A stretch of 5,672 nucleotides of DNA from JBQLZO01 sp052168315 (GTDB lineage: Bacteria > Planctomycetota > Phycisphaerae > Phycisphaerales > UBA1924). Position 1 is the stretch's first letter. Each line of letters starts with the position of its first letter. The position numbers were made by a program, and so were the translations under genes. The stretch lies in contig JBQLZO010000055.1 of the NCBI GenBank assembly GCA_052168315.1, positions 1-5,672 on the forward strand. Direction: 5' to 3'. Shown here piece by piece: positions 1 through 4,415 of this stretch. The notes beneath the pieces are model-generated. The model searched no databases and was not told where the DNA came from. It saw only the letters and a list, made by a program, of their open reading frames with translations.

Positions 1-55
1 GCTGCTCTGCTGCTCTGCTGCTCTGCTGCTCTGCTGCTCTGCTGCTCTGCTGCTC
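1..55. repeat. 8-bp tandem repeat (gctgctct)n, cut by the window edge
   Basis: Six perfect copies of gctgctct occupy 1-48, and 7 of 8 bases of a seventh copy occupy 49-55. The array starts at or before the left edge, so its full length is unknown. It overlaps the first two bases of the leftward decarboxylase's stop codon (TGA, read from 56 to 54), so copy-number change would not alter that protein. Because 8 is not a multiple of 3, every frame on a given strand cycles through the same eight codons. Neither strand contains a stop: the + strand reads A-A-L-L-L-C-C-S and the - strand R-A-A-E-Q-Q-S-S. I see no dyad symmetry that would make it a terminator. It could be a slippage-prone simple repeat or the edge of a larger element outside the window. 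Confidence 0.95.
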
Positions 56-1598
56 ACTCGCGCAGCTCGTCCACCGTGCGCCTCAGCAACCCCAGCAGCG
101 CCTCGACATGCTTCTCGCGCGTGTGCGTCCCGCCGATCGCCACGCGGATCAGCGTCCGATCCCGCCCGCGCACAGGCACCCGCGTGTGCGTCAGGTACGC
201 AAGCCCGCTCGCGTTGACCGCATCCAGCACCCGCTTCGTCAGCGCATCGCCCGCATCCGCGCACGCCGCCGCATCGCCGCGCCCATCACCATCATCCTCG
301 CACCGCGCCCGCACCCTCAGCGTCACCAGCGAGAACGCCCGGTCCACCAATTCGAACCGCCCCGCCCCATCCCCCGCGATCGCCGCCGCGAACCGCTCGC
401 CCCACGCGCAGTGCGACCGCACGATCTCCCGAAGCCCCTCCAGCCCGTACTGGTGCAGCACCAGCCACAGCTTCAGCGCCCGGAACCGGCGACCCAGCGG
501 GATCTGCCAGTCCCGGTAGTCGATCACCGCCCCCTCATCCGTCGCCGCGTTCCGAAGGTACTCCGGCAGGATCGACAGCGACTCCAGCACATCGCTCCGC
601 CGCCGCGTCCAAAGCAGCGAGCAGTCGAAGTTCGTCAGCAGCCACTTGTGCGGGTTGAAGTTGAACGAGTCCGCCCGCTCCACACCCTCGATCATCCACC
701 GGTGCTCCGCGCACACCAGCGCCGACCCCGCGTACGCCGCATCCACATGCAGCCACGGCGCCCCCCCCATCTCCCCCGCCGCATCCGACCCGAACCGACC
801 GATCGCTTCGCCGATCGCCCCCAGCGGATCCACCGCCCCCGTCGAGGTCGTCCCCAGCGTCGCCCCCACGAAGCACGGCACAAGCCCCCGCGCCGCATCC
901 TCCCGCATCGCCCGCTCCAGCGCCCCCGCATCCATGCGCCACCGGTCATCCGTCTCGATCAGCCGCACGCCCTCCCGCCCGAGCCCCGCCACCATCGCAC
1001 CCTTCACGATCGAAGAGTGCGCCTGCGCAGAGGCGTACGCCCGAAGCCGCTCGATCGGGCAGGCCTCCGCGCCGCCCGCGACCACCGCCCGACGCGCCCG
1101 GTCCCGCGCCGCCACCAGCGCCACCACCACCGCCTCGGATGCCGTCCCCTGGATCACACCACCCCCGCGCTCCGCGTGCTCCGCATCAGAACGGAAGCAC
1201 CCCGGCAGCCCGATCGCATCGCACATCCAATCCAGCACCCGCGTCTCGACCTCCGTCGCCGCAGGCGAGGTCTGCCACAGCATCCCCTGCACATTCACCC
1301 CCGCCGACATCAACTCACCCAGCATCGCCGGAAAGCTCGCGTTGCAAGGGAAGTACCCGAAGAACGAGGGATGCTGCCAATGCGTCAGCCCCGGCTCCAC
1401 CAACGCCTGAAGCGTCGCGATCGCGTGCTCCATCTCCACCCCGTGCTCGGGCGCGCTCCGCGCCATCGCACCCGCCACATCGCCCGCCCGCACCCCGCTG
1501 AGCACCGGAGGCGCTGAGTCCCCGCGCAGCCGCTCGTGGTACGACGCGATCCAATCCACCATCGCGTGACCATGCCGCCGAAACGCATCCGCGCTCAT
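54..1598 (-). CDS. PLP-dependent group II decarboxylase, aromatic-L-amino-acid decarboxylase type
   Basis: Predicted cytoplasmic fold-type I pyridoxal-phosphate enzyme (Pfam Pyridoxal_deC family) that removes the alpha-carboxyl of an aromatic amino acid to give an amine. Read from the Met at 1598 it has 514 residues, close to the 480-500 usual for the family. The N-terminal MSADAFRRHGHAMVDW lines up with the start of human AADC. Visible landmarks are HWQHPSFFGYFP, GGGVIQGTASEA, AQAHSSIVKGA with the ring-stacking His194, LHVDAAYAGS with Asp285 for the pyridine nitrogen, and NFNPHKW with Schiff-base Lys318. Tyr347 sits 29 residues after the lysine, as human Tyr332 does after Lys303, which favours true decarboxylation over the aldehyde-synthase variants that carry Phe. 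Gly369, in QIPLGRRFR, occupies a position linked in plants to indolic substrates, but this is weak evidence for tryptophan. An Asp/Ala-rich insert lies near residues 427-450. The start is uncertain: 1598 lacks a clear ribosome site, whereas 1751 (565 residues) has GGAGG upstream. The gene is divergent from its neighbour and has no visible pathway partner. Confidence 0.93.
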   Translation of the reverse strand: MSADAFRRHGHAMVDWIASYHERLRGDSAPPVLSGVRAGDVAGAMARSAPEHGVEMEHAIATLQALVEPGLTHWQHPSFFGYFPCNASFPAMLGELMSAGVNVQGMLWQTSPAATEVETRVLDWMCDAIGLPGCFRSDAEHAERGGGVIQGTASEAVVVALVAARDRARRAVVAGGAEACPIERLRAYASAQAHSSIVKGAMVAGLGREGVRLIETDDRWRMDAGALERAMREDAARGLVPCFVGATLGTTSTGAVDPLGAIGEAIGRFGSDAAGEMGGAPWLHVDAAYAGSALVCAEHRWMIEGVERADSFNFNPHKWLLTNFDCSLLWTRRRSDVLESLSILPEYLRNAATDEGAVIDYRDWQIPLGRRFRALKLWLVLHQYGLEGLREIVRSHCAWGERFAAAIAGDGAGRFELVDRAFSLVTLRVRARCEDDGDGRGDAAACADAGDALTKRVLDAVNASGLAYLTHTRVPVRGRDRTLIRVAIGGTHTREKHVEALLGLLRRTVDELRE

Positions 1599-1607
1599 GT
1601 GCGCCCC

Positions 1608-1667
1608 CGCCCCATCGCCCAACCCATCACCCAACCCCCCGCCCAACCCAGCGCCAAGCCCATCACC
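1608..1667 (-). repeat. Degenerate 12-bp repeat encoding a GxGL tetrapeptide tract
   Basis: On the + strand, near-copies of cccaacccatca follow one another at 1618, 1630, 1642 and, less well, 1654. Read leftward in the decarboxylase frame, the tract gives five tetrapeptides in a row: GDGL, GAGL, GGGL, GDGL, GDGA. It ends just before the Met at 1598 that begins the conserved enzyme. If translation starts at 1739-1751, it would be a flexible Gly-rich linker; if at 1598, it is 5' untranslated repeat DNA. A 12-bp period preserves frame, which is compatible with coding but does not prove it. Of the 51 codons between 1751 and 1599, 38 end in G or C by hand count, which looks lower than in the gene body. 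Confidence 0.7.
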
Positions 1668-1761
1668 AGTCCCGGATCCCGCTCCATCCATGCCGTCGCG
1701 CTCCCATCCGCCCGCGCCCACCAACCCCGCATCGCTCATCCACGCCATCATGACACCACGG

Positions 1762-1766
1762 CCTCC
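1762..1766 (-). promoter_or_regulatory. Possible Shine-Dalgarno site for an upstream decarboxylase start
   Basis: The leftward strand reads GGAGG here, 10 nt before an ATG at 1751-1749. A second ATG (1748) follows directly and a third is at 1739, all in the decarboxylase frame. This is the only good ribosome site near the gene and is the main argument for an enzyme about 50 residues longer than the conserved domain. In such G-rich DNA a GGAGG can arise by chance. Confidence 0.35.
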
Positions 1767-1790
1767 ACCCCGCGATGCCCCTCCACCACG

Positions 1791-1812
1791 CCCTATCAGG
1801 GCTCTGATCGGG
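1791..1812. promoter_or_regulatory. Imperfect dyad, candidate operator or hairpin
   Basis: The sequence is symmetric as CCC-t-ATCAG-ggct-CTGAT-c-GGG: two 9-nt arms with one mismatch around a 4-nt centre. It lies about 40 bp upstream of the alternative decarboxylase ATG at 1751 and 174 bp upstream of the secreted-protein ATG. It could bind a dimeric regulator or form a small RNA hairpin. No known operator was recognised. Confidence 0.3.
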
Positions 1813-1868
1813 CTCCCAGCCCCGCCCGAACGCCTCCCGCCGCACATCCACACACCACCAGCCCTCAC

Positions 1869-1886
1869 CCCGTACGATCGATCGGG
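1869..1886. promoter_or_regulatory. 18-bp imperfect palindrome, candidate operator
   Basis: CCCG-ta-CGATCG-at-CGGG has seven of nine symmetric base pairs and is centred between 1877 and 1878. It sits near the middle of the divergent gap, where a site could control both promoters. It includes a run of GATC tetramers (CGATCGATCG at 1875-1884). No protein is assigned. Confidence 0.3.
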
Positions 1887-1971
1887 CATCACACGCCCGC
1901 ACGCAGCCCACGCACCATGCACGACGCCCACAACGCGAGGCGCACACCCAACCCTTTCCCCGAACCCATGC

Positions 1972-1977
1972 AAGGAG
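1972..1977 (+). promoter_or_regulatory. Shine-Dalgarno site deciding the secreted-protein start
   Basis: AAGGAG lies 8 nt before the ATG at 1986, the best ribosome site in the window. It selects 1986 over the in-frame ATG at 1968, which would add only six residues and sits upstream of the site. Confidence 0.85.
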
Positions 1978-1985
1978 CCCGGGCC

Positions 1986-3017
1986 ATGAACCGCCGGAAC
2001 ACCACACGAACCACCGCAGCCAACCTCCTCCTCGCCGCCGCGATCACACTCGCCGGCGCGACCACCCTCGCCCACGCCCAGCAGACCCCACCCAACCCCC
2101 CAACCCCGCCCAGCACGCCCGACCGCCCCGAAGCCCCGCCCCAGCAGGCCACCCCCGTTGTCAAGCTCACCCAGCCCGGCCAGAACCCCCGCACGCTTCG
2201 TTACAACTTCACACAAGGCCACACCACCCAGGTTCGCATCGCCACAGACACCTCCGTCGAGCAGAAGCAGGGCCAGATGCCCGCCATGACCCAGACCGTC
2301 CCAACCGTCATCCAGAACCTCAGCATCGCCGTCGAAAGCGTCAACGACGACGGCTCGGCCTCCATGCGCGCCACCCTCACCGGCATCGATGTCAAACCCT
2401 CCGAAGGCTCCGCCCCCGGCGTGGACGCCATGATGCGCCAGCAGCTCGAAACCATTGTCGGCCTCGAGATCACCTACAACATCTCGCCACGGGGCATCGT
2501 CTCCGCCGGCAAGTTCGCCGAGAAGCCGCGCATGGGCGGACAGGCCGCCAGCTTCACATCCCAGGTCCTCCAGACCATCCAGAACGCCGCCATCGTCCTC
2601 CCCGAAGAGCCCGTCGGAACCGGCGGCCAGTGGACCACCACCATGGGCAACAACATGTTCGGCGTCGAAACCAACCAGGTCGCCACCTTCTCCGTCGCAT
2701 CCCTCGCCGACGACAACGCCTCCGTCAGCTACACCATGAATGTCACCGCCGAGCCCCAGAAACTCGACAGCGAGGACATCCCCCCCGGCGCCGAAGTCAG
2801 CCTCAAGCAGCTCAAAGGCCAGGTCCTCGGCGACTTCTCCATCATCCTCAACACACCCATCGCCATCGGGACCTCACGCACCAATGTCAGCACCGACATG
2901 GAGTTCTCCGGCATGGGCAACACCATCCCCATGAGCCAGACCCTCAAGGCCACCACCACGATCTCCAAGCCCGAAGCCGGCGCTGAAGACTCCGAGGACT
3001 CATCAGAATCCCGCTGA
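1986..3017 (+). CDS. Secreted protein of unknown function, possibly DUF6263-like
   Basis: Encodes 343 residues. Residues 1-31 form a Sec-type signal peptide: a basic stretch with Arg3, Arg4 and Arg8, a hydrophobic core at about 11-28, and an AHA-QQ cleavage site after Ala31. There is no lipobox, and the protein has no cysteine, so it is probably soluble in the periplasm or exported rather than a lipoprotein. Residues 32-56 are a Pro/Gln-rich linker. From about 68 to 328 the chain alternates polar and hydrophobic residues as a beta-rich domain would, with LPEEPVGTGGQW at 205-216 resembling the proline-then-Gly-x-Trp turn of DUF6263-type exported proteins. That family assignment is from memory of the pattern and is tentative. 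The C-terminus (330-341) is an acidic Glu/Asp/Ser tail. No catalytic motif is visible. It stands 172 bp from the next gene, with hairpins between, so it is probably monocistronic. Confidence 0.85.
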   Translation: MNRRNTTRTTAANLLLAAAITLAGATTLAHAQQTPPNPPTPPSTPDRPEAPPQQATPVVKLTQPGQNPRTLRYNFTQGHTTQVRIATDTSVEQKQGQMPAMTQTVPTVIQNLSIAVESVNDDGSASMRATLTGIDVKPSEGSAPGVDAMMRQQLETIVGLEITYNISPRGIVSAGKFAEKPRMGGQAASFTSQVLQTIQNAAIVLPEEPVGTGGQWTTTMGNNMFGVETNQVATFSVASLADDNASVSYTMNVTAEPQKLDSEDIPPGAEVSLKQLKGQVLGDFSIILNTPIAIGTSRTNVSTDMEFSGMGNTIPMSQTLKATTTISKPEAGAEDSEDSSESR

Positions 3018-3029
3018 TCACTAAGGTTC

Positions 3030-3056
3030 CCGGAGCACTCAATACGCGCGCTCCGG
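3030..3056 (+). terminator. Hairpin downstream of the secreted-protein gene
   Basis: Arms CCGGAGC (3030-3036) and GCTCCGG (3050-3056) pair perfectly over 7 bp around a 13-nt loop. TT at 3027-3028 could pair with AA at 3057-3058 past one bulged C. It begins 12 nt after the stop codon. There is no T tract, so it is not a classical intrinsic terminator; it may instead be a 3'-end stabilising structure. Confidence 0.35.
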
Positions 3057-3076
3057 AATCCCCGAGTCCGCGGTGT

Positions 3077-3096
3077 GATGGGCCACCCGGCCCATC
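3077..3096 (+). terminator. Perfect 8-bp stem, 4-nt loop hairpin between two rightward genes
   Basis: GATGGGCC (3077-3084) and GGCCCATC (3089-3096) are exact reverse complements around the loop ACCC. It is the tightest hairpin noticed in the window and lies 60 nt after the secreted-protein stop and 94 nt before the next ATG. It is followed by a run of C rather than T, so termination would depend on a factor or on the stem alone. It could also be an operator or a leader element. Confidence 0.4.
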
Positions 3097-3177
3097 CCCC
3101 CATTCGCCACATAGTCGCCGCGTGACTCCGCCAAACGACCCAGCGGACGCCCCGCCCCGCGCTCGCGCGCCCGCCCG

Positions 3178-3183
3178 TACCAT
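3178..3183 (+). promoter_or_regulatory. Possible -10 element for a leaderless transcript (TACCAT)
   Basis: TACCAT fits the TANNNT pattern of bacterial -10 elements and ends 6 nt before the ATG at 3190. Transcription would then begin at or next to the start codon. No Shine-Dalgarno sequence precedes this ATG, which agrees with a leaderless start. No clear -35 was seen. Confidence 0.3.
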
Positions 3184-3189
3184 CAAACG

Positions 3190-4224
3190 ATGCTGATCCG
3201 CGACCCATCCCGACGCTCCGCCCTCCGCACCATCGCCATCACCTCACTCACCGCCGCCGCGATCCCCGCGCTCCGGCAAGCCCGCGCCCAGCCCGAAGGC
3301 CTCCCCCCAAATCCACCCAACTCGCCCGACCCGCGCGACCCCGCACCCAACATCCACACCACACCCAACCCCATCTCCCTCGCCCAGTGGTCGCTCCACA
3401 AACCGCTGTTCGCGAAGGAGATCGACCACCTCGACTTCGCCCGCGAAGCGCGAGAACTCGGCTTCGATGCCATCGAATATGTCAACACCTTTTTCAAGGA
3501 CAAGGCCAACGATCCCGCCTACCTCAACCAGATGAACACCCGCGCCACCGACCAGGGCGTGAAACAACTCCTCATCATGTGCGATGGCGAAGGCCGCCTC
3601 GGCGATCCGGACAACAACGCCAGGGCGCGCACCGTCGAGAACCACGGCAAGTGGCTCGACGCGGCCGCGAAGCTCCAGTGCCACGCCATCCGCGTCAACG
3701 CCGCCTCCGAAGGCACCCCCGAAGAACAACAACGCCTCGCCGCCGATGGCCTCCGGGCCCTCTGCGAACGCGCCGATCCTCTCAACCTCTCCGTCCTCGT
3801 CGAGAACCACGGCGGGCTCAGCTCCAACGCCCAGTGGCTCGCCGCCGTCATCCGCCGAGTCGACCACCCCCGCATCGGAACCCTCCCGGACTTCGGAAAC
3901 TTCTGCACCGACTGGTCACGATCGGATGACCCCGCCGCCTGGTACGACCGATACAAGGGCGTCGATGAACTCATGCCCCACGCCAGGGCCGTCTCCGCCA
4001 AGAGCCACAACTTCGACCGCCAGGGCAACGAAACCAACACCGACTACCACCGCATGCTCGCCATCGTCGCCAAACACCAGTACACCGGCTGGATCGGCGT
4101 CGAATGGGAAGGCGATTCCCTCCCACCCCGCGAAGGCATCCTCAAAACCAAGGCCCTCATCCAGCGCATCCAAAGCCCCACCCCCGACAAAGCACCCGAT
4201 CCCCAGCCCCAGCCCCAGCCCTGA
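3190..4224 (+). CDS. Tat-exported sugar phosphate isomerase/epimerase-like TIM-barrel protein
   Basis: Encodes 344 residues of the xylose-isomerase-like TIM-barrel family (Pfam AP_endonuc_2 type), divalent-metal enzymes that isomerise or epimerise sugars and related polyols. The N-terminus SRRSALR (7-13), a hydrophobic stretch to about 28, and ARA-Q with cleavage after Ala33 read as a twin-arginine signal, so the folded protein is probably sent to the periplasm. A Pro/Asn-rich linker runs to about 60. The barrel starts at ISLAQWSLH and carries the likely metal ligands Glu205 (VENHGG), Asp234 (LPDFGNF), His273 (AKSHNFD) and Glu305 (GVEWEG), the usual Glu/Asp/His/Glu set. Planctomycetes carry many such Tat-targeted paralogs, and the true substrate cannot be read from sequence. 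The C-terminus ends in a QP repeat (339-344) from a cagccc micro-repeat. The start is the first ATG of the frame, directly before the Tat motif, but has no Shine-Dalgarno site. Confidence 0.9.
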   Translation: MLIRDPSRRSALRTIAITSLTAAAIPALRQARAQPEGLPPNPPNSPDPRDPAPNIHTTPNPISLAQWSLHKPLFAKEIDHLDFAREARELGFDAIEYVNTFFKDKANDPAYLNQMNTRATDQGVKQLLIMCDGEGRLGDPDNNARARTVENHGKWLDAAAKLQCHAIRVNAASEGTPEEQQRLAADGLRALCERADPLNLSVLVENHGGLSSNAQWLAAVIRRVDHPRIGTLPDFGNFCTDWSRSDDPAAWYDRYKGVDELMPHARAVSAKSHNFDRQGNETNTDYHRMLAIVAKHQYTGWIGVEWEGDSLPPREGILKTKALIQRIQSPTPDKAPDPQPQPQP

Positions 4225-4252
4225 CTCCAACCCCAACCCGCCGCCAACTATA

Positions 4253-4284
4253 AGTCTGATAACACAACTCTAGTCTGATAACAC
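4253..4284. repeat. 13-bp direct repeat agtctgataacac in an AT-rich island
   Basis: Identical copies lie at 4253-4265 and 4272-4284, a 19-bp period. The surrounding 42 nt (4246-4287) contain 14 G+C by hand count (33%), in sharp contrast to the GC-rich surroundings. The island starts 21 nt after the TIM-barrel stop and the second copy ends 131 nt before the lpxC-fabZ ATG. It could be a pair of regulator sites, a promoter region (TATAAG at 4249-4254) or a local tandem duplication. The copies are direct, not inverted, so it is not a hairpin terminator. Confidence 0.8.
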
Positions 4285-4395
4285 CAATCCTCGCTCCCCC
4301 GCATCCCCCAGCCCCGCTCCCCACCCCGCCCCGCACCGCGCCCATCAGCCCCCACACGCCCGACCGTTGCCCCAAACCCCCGCCAGGCCCGCAAG
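4285..4395 (+). terminator. C-rich, G-poor tract, possible Rho-dependent termination region
   Basis: The transcript here would be unusually rich in C and poor in G: by hand count 4321-4380 has 38 C and 9 G. Unstructured C-over-G RNA after a stop codon is the typical form of a Rho loading site, and no intrinsic terminator is visible after the TIM-barrel gene. The + strand is C-rich throughout the window, so this is only suggestive. No ORF or hairpin of note was seen in it. Confidence 0.25.
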
Positions 4396-4401
4396 TTTGG
4401 A

Positions 4402-4407
4402 TAGACT
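4402..4407 (+). promoter_or_regulatory. Possible -10 element for leaderless lpxC-fabZ (TAGACT)
   Basis: TAGACT, within the short AT-rich patch ggatagactaac, matches TANNNT and ends 8 nt before the ATG at 4416. There is no Shine-Dalgarno sequence between it and the start. With the usual distance from a -10 element, transcription would begin within a few bases of the ATG. No -35 at standard spacing was recognised. Confidence 0.35.
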
Positions 4408-4415
4408 AACCTCTG

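Larger units (their letters stand above)
1599..1985. other. Divergent intergenic region between the decarboxylase and the secreted-protein gene
   Basis: These 387 bp separate the proposed leftward start (1598) from the rightward ATG (1986), or 234 bp if the leftward gene starts at 1751. The region should hold promoters for both genes. It contains the 12-bp degenerate repeat, a possible leftward ribosome site, two imperfect dyads and the rightward Shine-Dalgarno site. I found no clear -35/-10 pair with standard spacing on either strand. Several frames stay open across it, but their translations are Pro/Arg/Ser- or Gly-rich low-complexity products of skewed base composition, so I call no gene here. 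Confidence 0.6.

Noticed and set aside
1..55. CRISPR array
   Set aside because: The repeat unit is 8 bp with no spacers; it is a simple tandem repeat.
108..1517. 469-codon rightward open frame opposite the decarboxylase
   Set aside because: Its translation is Arg/Pro/His-rich without motifs, while the leftward strand encodes an unmistakable PLP decarboxylase. It is a by-product of high GC and few stops.
1536..1985. N-terminal 150-codon extension of the secreted-protein frame
   Set aside because: The ATG at 1986 has an ideal Shine-Dalgarno site and opens directly into a signal peptide, and the upstream part is Pro/Arg-rich low complexity overlapping the decarboxylase.
1599..2222. Full upstream extension of the decarboxylase frame to an ATG at 2222
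   Set aside because: It would run through the signal peptide region of the oppositely oriented secreted-protein gene and encode Gly-rich low-complexity sequence. Only the part up to 1751 is a serious alternative.
3244..3867. 207-codon leftward open frame opposite the TIM-barrel gene
   Set aside because: It is Gly/Val/Glu-rich antisense of a recognised gene and has no motif of its own.
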